Positions 1 through 6,030 are shown, counted from the stretch's first letter. The stretch: 9,477 nt of DNA from JAQVEB01 sp028698105 (GCA_964293155.1 CAXYYA010000074.1:1-9477); one strand, 5' to 3'. Program-made: numbers and translations. Notes: a model not told the origin generated them from the sequence alone.

Positions 1-51
1 TAAGTATTTAACTAACGGTGCTTTGTGAATGCTTCCGATTTTTATCATCAT
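1..51 (-). CDS. Possible N-terminal fragment of an unidentified protein, cut by the window edge
   Basis: On the minus strand two consecutive ATG codons (51-49 and 48-46) open a frame that runs without a stop to the left edge, giving MMIKIGSIHKAPLVKYL. It starts 67 nt after the stop of the AbiEii-like gene on the same strand, so it could be the next gene of that operon. Seventeen codons are too few to recognise a family, and an open frame this short can arise by chance. It is listed only because something must follow here and the double ATG is a plausible start. I do not assign a function. Confidence 0.25.
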   Translation of the reverse strand, partial: MMIKIGSIHKAPLVKYL

Positions 52-118
52 TCTTCAAATTATTATAATCAGCTATAAACAAAAATTCAAACTCACAGCG
101 ATATTTTGCGTTTATCTT

Positions 119-1198
119 TTAATTACTGCCTTGGTTAGCTCTTAGTTCAAAAATTTTATACCAATAGAAAAATGCTTCCGGATTGGACTTTTTTAGCTTG
201 TTGAGTTTGTTAAATTCAGGATGATCAATTGACCAATCTTTAATCTGCACCGGGTTATTAAATTTTTCGAAAGAAATTACATCAGATGCAATTAAAGAAG
301 ATAAATATGCTGCTTTTGATGCTGCAATAATAGCTTTTTCAATATGAAAGGTTTCTGAAAAGATAAAACCTGAAACCCTTTTTATTCCCAATTGCAGTTC
401 TTCAAAGTTCCCACTTCCCAACATTCCGCGACTGACGACACATAGCGAAGTTTGAAAAATATCTTCCAATACATCTTTTTCGCTTTTATCTCGGTCATTT
501 CTATAAGATAATTCCGTCTTTGCAAAGCGAGTGAAAGTATTTTTTATAATATCCAAATCGGAACAGACATCAAATAAGTTGCTTATATCATACAACTGTT
601 TCATGATTTCCATACTCATGCTGTCTTCTCCTTTGTAATATGGGATTCCTGTTGTGTTTGGAGCAAAAGCAGTCAGTTTATCCCCCAATAAATCTTCCAA
701 AGAAGGCAATCTTACTGTAGCCGGATCTTCTTTCATTGGAACAAAAGAAGAATCAATAGGAAGTTTCATTAATTTGGCGTACGCGACTTCCTCATATAGA
801 ATATCCAACAAAACATACTCTTCCTCTTTTGCAGTTTTGTAAATAGGCGTGTAAAAGAATTTATAATGTACTTTTTCAATATTTGTTTGTGTAGTTCGAT
901 TTTGAGGCCCTATTCTGTTGAAACCCTGTTTGTTTGCAATAATTTCTAGTTTTTCTTCTAAATTCTCAATCTTGGTTGCGATAATAATATCAATATCTAT
1001 GGATAGCCGTTTAGTGGAATTAAAATGCAACATCAAAGATGTGCCCCCTTTGAAAACAAAAGGAATTTCAAGAAGAACTAATCCTTCCAGCAACAATAAA
1101 GCTCTTATGGCTTTTTCAACCAGTATTCTATCAGCATTTCCTTTAGCCTTTGATATTTGGTTTATCCAATCAATATTTAATCGTTCTTGGTCTATCAT
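119..1198 (-). CDS. abiEii: AbiEii/AbiGii-family nucleotidyltransferase toxin
   Basis: This is the probable toxin of a type IV abortive-infection toxin-antitoxin pair. Family members are cytoplasmic nucleotidyltransferases of the DNA polymerase beta-like fold, and the E. coli-type relatives block growth when their antitoxin is missing. From the ATG at 1198 the protein has 359 residues. Motif I, KGGTSL, lies at residues 50-55 and the metal-binding S-I-D-I-D at 66-70. A conserved ELLxDK-like block (EDLLGDKL) covers 168-175, with E168 and K174 as likely motif III residues, and KQLYDI at 200-205 is the motif IV region. A TTG at 1213 would add five residues, but ATG gives a start that looks normal for the family and leaves an 18-nt gap after the antitoxin gene. 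The gene lies directly behind that partner and is AT-rich compared with the asd and que genes, which fits horizontal acquisition. The family call is firm; toxicity is inferred. Confidence 0.9.
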   Translation of the reverse strand: MIDQERLNIDWINQISKAKGNADRILVEKAIRALLLLEGLVLLEIPFVFKGGTSLMLHFNSTKRLSIDIDIIIATKIENLEEKLEIIANKQGFNRIGPQNRTTQTNIEKVHYKFFYTPIYKTAKEEEYVLLDILYEEVAYAKLMKLPIDSSFVPMKEDPATVRLPSLEDLLGDKLTAFAPNTTGIPYYKGEDSMSMEIMKQLYDISNLFDVCSDLDIIKNTFTRFAKTELSYRNDRDKSEKDVLEDIFQTSLCVVSRGMLGSGNFEELQLGIKRVSGFIFSETFHIEKAIIAASKAAYLSSLIASDVISFEKFNNPVQIKDWSIDHPEFNKLNKLKKSNPEAFFYWYKIFELRANQGSN

Positions 1199-1241
1199 TC
1201 TATAAATCGGCAATAGCTATAGATATTTGCCGATAATTTGA
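1194..1241 (-). repeat. abiE palindromic element, copy B (antitoxin-toxin junction)
   Basis: This 48-bp element matches the one at 1978-2024 at about 35 of 48 aligned positions by my hand count, in the same orientation. Its core is an inverted repeat: TCGGCAAT at 1207-1214 and TTTGCCGA at 1226-1233, seven of eight bases complementary, spacer 11. It spans the antitoxin stop codon (1219-1217), the alternative TTG at 1213 and the toxin ATG (1198-1196). It could be a second operator for the antitoxin or an RNA hairpin at the toxin start. Confidence 0.7.
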
Positions 1242-2002
1242 TTTATGTAATTTTCTATTTCTTCTTTTTTTCCTCTGCGTGCCGCATATCTCAGTAACTT
1301 AGAATTGTTAACAGTATATTTTTCATAAGCTTCCTTGAAAATTATACTTTTTTCTCTGCCTTGATAAAAACTAAATAAATCCTTATCACAATATAAATCT
1401 ACTAAAACTTTCTCAAGTGTAACGGTACTGTATTTTTTTACTTTTTGTAGTGGCGACTCTGAAACTAAAAATTTGACAATAGTAGGATTGAAAATATTAA
1501 AAATATATTGTTCCAAAATTTCTGAATTAGGATTAAAAAAAATATTATTATTTTTTTCTTTTAACAAAAGAGATACGGATTCAGCGCTGTCTTTTTCCAC
1601 TTCTACCAATGTGAAGTGTTTGTCCGATGTATGCAATGTGAATTCATTCAGCAGGGAAGTATTCCAGACACAAAATTCAACAAAAGGCAATTCTGAACGA
1701 ATTTTATTGTGGATACTCTTGATTTTATGATCCAAACCAGGAACAAAATACTTGTTTTTCCCAATTTTGAATGATCCTCTGCCTATTCTCTCCAGTACTC
1801 CTTTCACTACCAGTTCATAAATTCTCCAATTGAGCGTGGTTGGTTTTAATTCAAGCTCATATTTTCGGTAAAAACCGGCAATATCACGTGTATTGAAGCT
1901 ATCAACGTCTTCAAAATACTGTTTTAATTCTTCAATATATAATTTATTAGTTCCTATGTTTGCTTTTTTATACAAATATAATACTATATTTCGGCAATAC
2001 AA
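1217..2002 (-). CDS. DUF6577-type AbiEi-like antitoxin and putative autorepressor; non-ATG start
   Basis: This gene precedes the AbiEii-like toxin and is its likely antitoxin and transcriptional repressor. Residues about 36-85 resemble a winged helix (FYRKYE, then TTLNWRIYELVVKGVL and RIGRGSF). The body carries the pattern I associate with DUF6577: FCVWNTSLLNEF at 110-121, VEVEKDSAESV at 133-143, TLEKVLVDLYCD at 195-206, and a basic C-terminus near RYAARRGKKEE. From memory, DUF6577 proteins often neighbour AbiEii. No ATG occurs in the frame, and the 261 codons contain no internal methionine. I used TTG at 2002, which sits in the loop of a palindrome. TTG at 1975 is an alternative that removes nine residues, since the recognisable domain begins only near residue 20. 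The frame is also open back to the stop of the preceding gene at 2131-2129. The start is therefore unsettled, and the gene may be damaged at its 5' end. Confidence 0.8.
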   Translation of the reverse strand: MYCRNIVLYLYKKANIGTNKLYIEELKQYFEDVDSFNTRDIAGFYRKYELELKPTTLNWRIYELVVKGVLERIGRGSFKIGKNKYFVPGLDHKIKSIHNKIRSELPFVEFCVWNTSLLNEFTLHTSDKHFTLVEVEKDSAESVSLLLKEKNNNIFFNPNSEILEQYIFNIFNPTIVKFLVSESPLQKVKKYSTVTLEKVLVDLYCDKDLFSFYQGREKSIIFKEAYEKYTVNNSKLLRYAARRGKKEEIENYINQIIGKYL

Positions 2003-2003
2003 G
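1973..2003 (-). promoter_or_regulatory. Possible promoter overlapping the abiE operator
   Basis: On the minus strand TATATTTG (1980-1973) matches TAnnTTTG exactly. CTTG (2003-2000), close to the TTTG -33 box, lies 19 bp upstream. The palindrome at 1991-2016 is centred on the -33 box. The difficulty is that transcription would begin near 1966, downstream of both TTG starts of the antitoxin. So either the promoter serves another start, such as an ATT or ATA codon, or the match is accidental in AT-rich DNA. Confidence 0.4.
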
Positions 2004-2024
2004 TAAAAATTGCCGATTATTTGA
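1978..2024 (-). repeat. abiE palindromic element, copy A (antitoxin start)
   Basis: This element contains a perfect 8-bp inverted repeat, TCGGCAAT at 1991-1998 and ATTGCCGA at 2009-2016, with a 10-bp spacer. The centre (2003.5) falls on the CTTG of a possible -33 box, and the TTG at 2002-2000 lies in the loop. A further half-site with the same CCGATAATTT string lies at 2046-2055. The sites resemble an operator. AbiEi antitoxins of other bacteria are known to repress their own promoters by binding inverted repeats. Confidence 0.7.
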
Positions 2025-2128
2025 ATTTTTTCACTACAAAAAAGACCGATAATTTTATCAGCCTCTTTATTCTTAATCTTGTATTTATTATAAGAGAAAA
2101 ATAATAAGTGAACCCTGGTAAAATATCT

Positions 2129-2518
2129 TTATAAAAACTTATTTTTTTCTTCCTCCGTCGGAATCCGGCACGAATCTCTTTTCCCGAATATTTTATACCG
2201 GTGCTTGGCGATGAAATTGTATGCTGCGTGATTAACCTTGCGTGGAAGAAATCTAAGAATGTAGAATGCTCCGGGAACTCCCTTTAAATATTTTGAGATA
2301 CTGATAGCAGCATCCGCGCCTTCAAAGACCTCATTTTCATCAATAAAGATCAGGCTATTCAGATTGTGGCCTTGTTTTTCGACGCTGCTCAGGATTTTTT
2401 GTCCTTCCTCGCTTTGCTGAGCCGAAAACAGGAAAAGATTATCGTTGTCGTGTTTTAAAATGAAATTTACGATGCCGTTGCAGAAATTGCACACGCCATC
2501 GAACAGAATGATTTTCAT
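2129..2518 (-). CDS. DCC-family thiol-disulfide oxidoreductase (YuxK-like, DUF393)
   Basis: A 129-residue protein of the usual family length. It opens with KIILFDGVCNFCNG, the family hallmark: an aspartate followed by a C-x-x-C pair at Cys10 and Cys13. The rest follows the pattern of short DCC proteins, with FSAQQSEEG, a DENEVFEGADAAI segment and an aromatic C-terminal part. The family is inferred to be thioredoxin-like; substrates are unknown. I chose the ATG at 2518 because the motif starts right after it. The frame extends 21 codons upstream, but that stretch is the hairpin region and does not resemble protein. The gene lies 87 nt behind asd on the same strand with no promoter box that I can see between them, so it probably depends on read-through from asd. 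Confidence 0.88.
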   Translation of the reverse strand: MKIILFDGVCNFCNGIVNFILKHDNDNLFLFSAQQSEEGQKILSSVEKQGHNLNSLIFIDENEVFEGADAAISISKYLKGVPGAFYILRFLPRKVNHAAYNFIAKHRYKIFGKRDSCRIPTEEEKNKFL

Positions 2519-2528
2519 TATGTGTGAA

Positions 2529-2600
2529 AAACAACAGACGCCAGATGAGATGATATCAGAAAAATGCGCCTGATACCTCAAAATTTGACGTCTGTTGTTT
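2529..2600 (-). repeat. Long nested inverted repeat between asd and the DCC gene
   Basis: Perfect 12-bp arms, AAACAACAGACG (2529-2540) and CGTCTGTTGTTT (2589-2600), enclose 48 nt. Inside, TATCAG (2554-2559) pairs with CTGATA (2570-2575), and outside that pair GAGA/CTCA flanks may extend the stem. Read on the minus strand the outer stem ends in a T-run (GTTGTTTTT). It may therefore act as an attenuator or inefficient terminator after asd, as an mRNA-stabilising hairpin, or be the remnant of a small palindromic element. The arms are unusually long for a simple terminator and the loop is unusually large. Confidence 0.6.
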
Positions 2601-2605
2601 AAAAT

Positions 2606-3604
2606 TTACTGTTTTATCAAATACTCCGCAATTTGCACAGCGTTAGTGGCTGCGCCTTTGCGAATCTGATCGGAAACCGTCCAGAAGGTAAGTCCGCGCT
2701 CGTTGGTGAGGTCTTTGCGGATGCGGCCGACGTAAACGGGGTCTTTTCCCGCGATATCCAACGGCATGGGATATTCCTTGTTCGCCGGATTATCTACCAG
2801 CACAACGCCATCAGCCTTACTGAACGCTTCGCGTGCTTCTTCGATGGAAACCGGACGTTCCGTCTCAATCCACGTAGCTTCCGAGTGGGCACGCATCACG
2901 GGAACGCGCACGCAGGTAGCGCTCACTTCCACATCGGAGTGCATGATCTTGCGCGTTTCGTTGTACATTTTCAGCTCTTCCTTGGTGTAGCCGTTATCGG
3001 TAAACACATCTACTTGAGGGATAAGATTATATGCCAGCTGGTAAGCGAATTTCGACACGGTAGGTTCCTCGCCGTTTACCAGCTGTTTGTACTGTTCTTC
3101 CAGTTCCTGCATAGCGGCTGCTCCGGCTCCCGATGCCGCCTGATAGGTGGCCACATGTACTTTGCGGATGTGTGTGATATCTTCGATCGCTTTCAGCGCT
3201 ACCACCATCTGAATGGTGGTGCAATTGGGATTGGCAATGATGCCGCGCGGACGGTTCAACGCATCTTCGGGATTCACTTCGGGCACAACCAAAGGCACAT
3301 CTTCATCCATGCGAAACGCGCTGGAGTTATCAATCATGATGGTTCCGTGTTTGGTTATGGTTTCGGCAAAATCTTTCGATGTGCCGCCTCCGGCCGATAC
3401 AAAAGCGATGTCAACATCTTTAAAATCGTCGTTATGTTTGAGTTCCTTCACGGTAATCTCCTTACCGCGAAATGTATAGGTTGATCCTGCACTTCGTGAT
3501 GAACCAAACAAAAACAGTTCATCCACAGGGAAATTCCGTTCGTCCAATACTCGGAACAATTCTTGTCCCACGGCTCCGCTCGTGCCAACAATAGCTATTT
3601 TCAT
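2606..3604 (-). CDS. asd: Aspartate-semialdehyde dehydrogenase
   Basis: This enzyme reduces 4-phospho-L-aspartate to L-aspartate 4-semialdehyde with NADPH, the branch point to lysine/diaminopimelate, threonine and methionine. The 332 residues are close to the family's usual length. The N-terminal nucleotide-binding loop is VGTSGAVGQEL (residues 6-16). SAFRMDEDVPLVVPEVNP lies at 95-112. The active-site cysteine is Cys128 in NPNCTT, with Gln155 in YQAASGAG. The catalytic histidine is His240 in RAHSE. The C-terminal segment RKGAATNAVQIAE is typical. No key residue is missing. The ATG at 3604 immediately precedes the Rossmann strand, so the start is secure. It has its own promoter and a structured leader, and the DCC gene follows. 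Confidence 0.98.
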   Translation of the reverse strand: MKIAIVGTSGAVGQELFRVLDERNFPVDELFLFGSSRSAGSTYTFRGKEITVKELKHNDDFKDVDIAFVSAGGGTSKDFAETITKHGTIMIDNSSAFRMDEDVPLVVPEVNPEDALNRPRGIIANPNCTTIQMVVALKAIEDITHIRKVHVATYQAASGAGAAAMQELEEQYKQLVNGEEPTVSKFAYQLAYNLIPQVDVFTDNGYTKEELKMYNETRKIMHSDVEVSATCVRVPVMRAHSEATWIETERPVSIEEAREAFSKADGVVLVDNPANKEYPMPLDIAGKDPVYVGRIRKDLTNERGLTFWTVSDQIRKGAATNAVQIAEYLIKQ

Positions 3605-3640
3605 TGTGAGTATGCTTTAAAAAAAATTGATCATTATCCG

Positions 3641-3687
3641 CTAAGATCAGGCAATGACAGATTGTCTCATGTCGCCATCAATCTTAG
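3641..3687 (-). other. Stem-loop in the asd 5' leader
   Basis: CTAAGAT (3641-3647) and ATCTTAG (3681-3687) form a 7-bp outer stem. Within it GGC (3650-3652, approximately) faces GCC (3674-3676), and GACA (3656-3659) faces TGTC (3663-3666) across a 3-nt loop. The structure lies in the predicted leader of about 120 nt and could influence asd expression. I recognise no known riboswitch class. An unstructured, A-rich stretch follows before the asd ATG. Confidence 0.45.
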
Positions 3688-3731
3688 TAATTATGTAATT
3701 AATTGTTGATTAATCCAAAACAATCGGTCTG

Positions 3732-3762
3732 CAAAGATATACATTTGATGTGAAATGCGAAA
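3732..3762 (-). promoter_or_regulatory. asd promoter, Bacteroidota -33/-7 type
   Basis: On the minus strand TTTC (3762-3759) is followed after 19 bp by TATCTTTG (3739-3732), an exact TAnnTTTG -7 box. Transcription would start near 3726, giving a leader of about 120 nt before the asd ATG. The promoter lies just behind the stop of the preceding small gene (3777), so asd need not rely on read-through. Confidence 0.7.
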
Positions 3763-3776
3763 ATGAGGAAGAACTT

Positions 3777-4088
3777 TTATTTTATGGCAACCTTTTTTAC
3801 CGTTTCTTCAATTTTCACGATATAATATCCTTTGGCAAGATTGAGTAGGTATTCTCCATCGCCGGCTTTGGCTTTTATGATCGCGACTTTCGTGCCGAAG
3901 ATGCTGTAGATATCAATTACGGTGTCTTTAGGGAGATTTTTTACGATGAGCCGGTTTTCGGCATAACTGATTTTTATTTTCTCCTTCGTGATGTCCGCAG
4001 TTATGGTGTCGGCGGATTGCGCGTGCACCGAAAACGCATAGCCGGCTGAAAGCAACAGGCAGAGGAGTATGATACGAAAGAATTTCAT
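3777..4088 (-). CDS. Small secreted protein with a type IX secretion-like C-terminal sorting domain
   Basis: From the ATG at 4088 the protein has 103 residues. Residues 1-23 form a clear Sec signal peptide: KFFR, a hydrophobic run IILLCLLLSAGYAF, then SVHA with probable cleavage before Q24. After a short linker, residues about 38-103 look like a type A Por/T9SS sorting domain: ENRLIVKNLP, IDIYSIFGTKV, GEYLLNLAKGYYIVKIEE, ending KKVAIK. No cargo domain lies between the signal and this domain, so the mature protein is almost only a sorting-like beta-sandwich. The role is unknown. It may be an envelope protein that has kept the fold without the export function. An in-frame start upstream (4127) is less likely because the predicted promoter at 4107-4137 overlaps it. 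Confidence 0.8.
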   Translation of the reverse strand: MKFFRIILLCLLLSAGYAFSVHAQSADTITADITKEKIKISYAENRLIVKNLPKDTVIDIYSIFGTKVAIIKAKAGDGEYLLNLAKGYYIVKIEETVKKVAIK

Positions 4089-4106
4089 CGGAATGACATT
4101 AGAGTA

Positions 4107-4137
4107 CAAAGATAAACTTTTATGCAAAAAAACTAAA
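4107..4137 (-). promoter_or_regulatory. Promoter of the small secreted protein gene
   Basis: On the minus strand TATCTTTG (4114-4107) is an exact -7 box, with TTTA (4137-4134) 19 bp upstream as an imperfect -33 box. The expected transcription start near 4100 leaves about 12 nt before the ATG at 4088, which supports that start codon. Confidence 0.6.
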
Positions 4138-4146
4138 AATTGTATT

Positions 4147-4186
4147 AAAAAGAAAGCAGGACGATCCGGTGCAGGCGATTATCGTC
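4147..4186 (-). terminator. Possible weak terminator after rnz
   Basis: Right after the rnz stop, GACGAT (revcomp arms 4186-4181 and 4165-4160) forms a 6-bp stem around a 15-nt loop. A T-rich stretch (CTTTCTTTTT on the minus strand, about 4156-4147) follows a few bases later. The stem is short and the T-run is offset, so termination may be inefficient. Confidence 0.35.
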
Positions 4187-4188
4187 GC

Positions 4189-5103
4189 TCACAACTCGAT
4201 TACCATGCCTTCGTAAGCCAACTCGGTTTGCGGGAACTCTTCCTGTGCTTCGAGCAACAAGTGTTGCATTTCGTTGTATCGTGACGAAAAATGGCCGATA
4301 ACCAGTTTTTTCACTCCGGCTTCTTTGGCTATTACTGCTGCCTGTCTGGCTGTGGAATGGAAAGTTTCTTTCGCTCTCGCCGTTTCCGAATCGGCAAAAG
4401 TGGCCTCGTGATACAGCACATCAACACCCGAAATGTAAGAAACGATAGCGGGATTGAAAGCGGTATCGGAGCAGTAGGCGTATCTTCGGGGCGGGGCGGA
4501 CGGGTAGGTGAGTATGTTGTTTTTTATCACATTGCCTTCGGCAGTCACAAAATCGTCTCCGGCTTTTATTCGTTGAATTTGTTTTACGGGAATTTGATAG
4601 AAATCAATCATCTCGCGGATGATATGACGAGGCGACTCTTTTTCTTCAAATAAAAATCCGTTTGTATCCATGCGGTGTTTCAACAGAAACGAATGAACGC
4701 GAAGCGATTTGTTTTCGTAAATCAGTTGCAGTCCGTCGGGTTGAATGGGTATGAGGTTGATTTTAAACGACAGGTTGTGTCCGAGGTAACGGATCAACGG
4801 TTTGAGCAACAATTCAATTTCTTTGTGCGCATAAATGTTCAAGTCGCCCGTTCGGCCTAAAAGGCTTAACGTGGAGATGAGGCCTGGGAGGCCGAAAATA
4901 TGGTCGCCATGCAAGTGCGAAATAAAAATACTGTGCAGCTTGCTCATGCGCGCTTTGTATTTGCGCATTTGCAACTGTGTTCCCTCGCCGCAATCTATCA
5001 TGAAGAGCTTCTCGTTTACATCCACGAGTTGCGATGGCGGGTTATGCAGCGTTGTCGGCATGGCCGAACCACAGCCCAGTATGGTAACTTCAAACTTTGT
5101 CAT
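4189..5103 (-). CDS. rnz: Ribonuclease Z (tRNA 3' endonuclease)
   Basis: A zinc metallo-beta-lactamase-fold endonuclease that cuts tRNA precursors just 3' of the discriminator base, which matters here because the tRNA-Lys in this window lacks an encoded CCA. The 304 residues match the short bacterial RNase Z. Metal ligands are visible: SHLHGDH gives His63, His65, Asp67 and His68; His143 is in LKHRMD; Asp213 in CSDT; His271 in GHFSSRY. His249 in the TFHST segment is also conserved. The region around residues 150-190 corresponds to the flexible arm that holds the tRNA elbow. The start ATG at 5103 overlaps the last base of the queE stop (TAATG), so the two are translationally coupled. It is the last gene of the six-gene run. 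Confidence 0.97.
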   Translation of the reverse strand: MTKFEVTILGCGSAMPTTLHNPPSQLVDVNEKLFMIDCGEGTQLQMRKYKARMSKLHSIFISHLHGDHIFGLPGLISTLSLLGRTGDLNIYAHKEIELLLKPLIRYLGHNLSFKINLIPIQPDGLQLIYENKSLRVHSFLLKHRMDTNGFLFEEKESPRHIIREMIDFYQIPVKQIQRIKAGDDFVTAEGNVIKNNILTYPSAPPRRYAYCSDTAFNPAIVSYISGVDVLYHEATFADSETARAKETFHSTARQAAVIAKEAGVKKLVIGHFSSRYNEMQHLLLEAQEEFPQTELAYEGMVIEL

Positions 5104-5684
5104 TAACGGATTCCGATCAGTTTATGCGTTTGTAAACTCAATACCCATTGCGGGTTGGCTTTGATTAATTCCACGCAATATGCCACATTTTCAGGGATGA
5201 TGTTCATTTCGTCGAAAATGGGGCTGAGGAAATATTTTTTTGCCTTCGGCAACAGGGAAATATCGGGCAGAGGGTCGCCTTTTTGTACCGGAAAGCGGAG
5301 TTCGTCCACCTGCGGAATGAGCGCGCGGATCTTTTCGAAATACTGTTTTGGGCTGCACGTAATGTAATCTATTCCGGCGGGAACGCGACGCGTGCCGTTG
5401 GTTTCAATGGCTTGCAGGAATCCGTTTTCTTTGAAGAAAGAAACCGTTTCATCCGTGAGTTGCAAGGTGGGTTCGCCGCCTGTCCAAATAATCCAGTTGC
5501 AACCAAAATGCCCGATTTCATCGAGGATTTCCTGCTCGCTCATCGGTTTGCCGTAGGCAAAATCAGTATCGCAAAAGCTACAAGCCAGGTTGCACCCCGA
5601 TAAACGGACGAAAACGGAAGCTTCGCCCGTTCGGCCACCCTCGCCTTGCAGCGAATAGAAAATTTCGTTTACTTTAAGGCTCAT
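5103..5684 (-). CDS. queE: 7-carboxy-7-deazaguanine synthase (radical SAM)
   Basis: QueE rearranges 6-carboxy-tetrahydropterin, the product of QueD, to 7-carboxy-7-deazaguanine on the route to preQ0 and queuosine in tRNA. The 193 residues begin with the substrate-binding EIFYSLQGEGGRTG. The radical-SAM cluster cysteines are Cys31, Cys35 and Cys38 in CNLACSFCDT. WTGGEPTLQ at 67-75 is the SAM-binding glycine-rich motif. ETNGT at 94-98, CSPK at 110-113 and the C-terminal LSLQTHKLIGIR are all typical of QueE. The ATG at 5684 lies 11 nt inside the end of queD, and the stop shares one base with the rnz start. Consecutive pathway enzymes are thus translated together. Confidence 0.97.
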   Translation of the reverse strand: MSLKVNEIFYSLQGEGGRTGEASVFVRLSGCNLACSFCDTDFAYGKPMSEQEILDEIGHFGCNWIIWTGGEPTLQLTDETVSFFKENGFLQAIETNGTRRVPAGIDYITCSPKQYFEKIRALIPQVDELRFPVQKGDPLPDISLLPKAKKYFLSPIFDEMNIIPENVAYCVELIKANPQWVLSLQTHKLIGIR

Positions 5685-6030
5685 AAATTGCTGACGTTTT
5701 CGGCGTTTCGCTCACCTCCACGGCGTATAATTCGGGCAATTGCGGTTTGAAAATATCAAAGATCATTTTTGCCAGATTTTCGGCCGAAGAATTCAGGGGA
5801 GCCATAATATCGTTAAGGTTGCGGTGGTCCAACCGGTCGTCAATGTAGGTTTTTACGATGCGCAATTCGTTATAATCGCGCACAAACCCCGTTTCATTCA
5901 ATTTTTCCGATCTCAGATGCACCGTGACCACGTAATTGTGCCCGTGAATCCTTGAGCAGGGATGCTCGGGCGGAAGGCCGTCGAGCGAGTGGGCTGCGGA
6001 AAACGAAAATTGTTTACTTATTTTATACAT
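5674..6030 (-). CDS. queD: 6-carboxy-5,6,7,8-tetrahydropterin synthase
   Basis: QueD converts 7,8-dihydroneopterin triphosphate to 6-carboxy-tetrahydropterin, the step before QueE. From the ATG at 6030 it has 118 residues, normal for this tunnel-fold enzyme. Zinc ligands are His14 (FSAAHSL) and His29 and His31 (RIHGH). The catalytic cysteine is Cys25 in HPCSRIHGH, with the Asp68-His69 pair in RLDHRNLND and Glu108 in EVSETPKTSAIYE. The HPC..HGH arrangement and the C-terminal AIYEP favour QueD over eukaryote-like PTPS. A TTG upstream at 6054 would add eight residues without homology, so ATG is preferred. A 42-nt gap separates it from the preceding EEP gene, and I see no clear promoter box there. 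Confidence 0.96.
   Translation of the reverse strand: MYKISKQFSFSAAHSLDGLPPEHPCSRIHGHNYVVTVHLRSEKLNETGFVRDYNELRIVKTYIDDRLDHRNLNDIMAPLNSSAENLAKMIFDIFKPQLPELYAVEVSETPKTSAIYEP

Noticed and set aside
1194..2024. The paired abiE repeats as ends of an insertion element or as substrates for deletion of the antitoxin
   Set aside because: They are direct, only about 73 percent alike, have no transposase between them and no flanking target duplication. Their palindromic cores and position over gene starts fit regulation better.
2519..2581. N-terminal extension of the DCC protein to 2581
   Set aside because: The extra 21 residues are translated from the hairpin region and lie before the conserved KIILFDGVCNFCNG start; the ATG at 2518 fits the family.
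2633..3484. An 283-codon open frame on the plus strand opposite asd
   Set aside because: It lies wholly antisense to an unmistakable asd gene, its translation is Cys/His/Phe-rich and resembles no protein, and it follows from the codon bias of asd.
3605..3731. A lysine riboswitch upstream of asd
   Set aside because: The leader is about 120 nt, shorter than the lysine aptamer, and lacks its multi-helix junction pattern; only a simple nested stem is visible.
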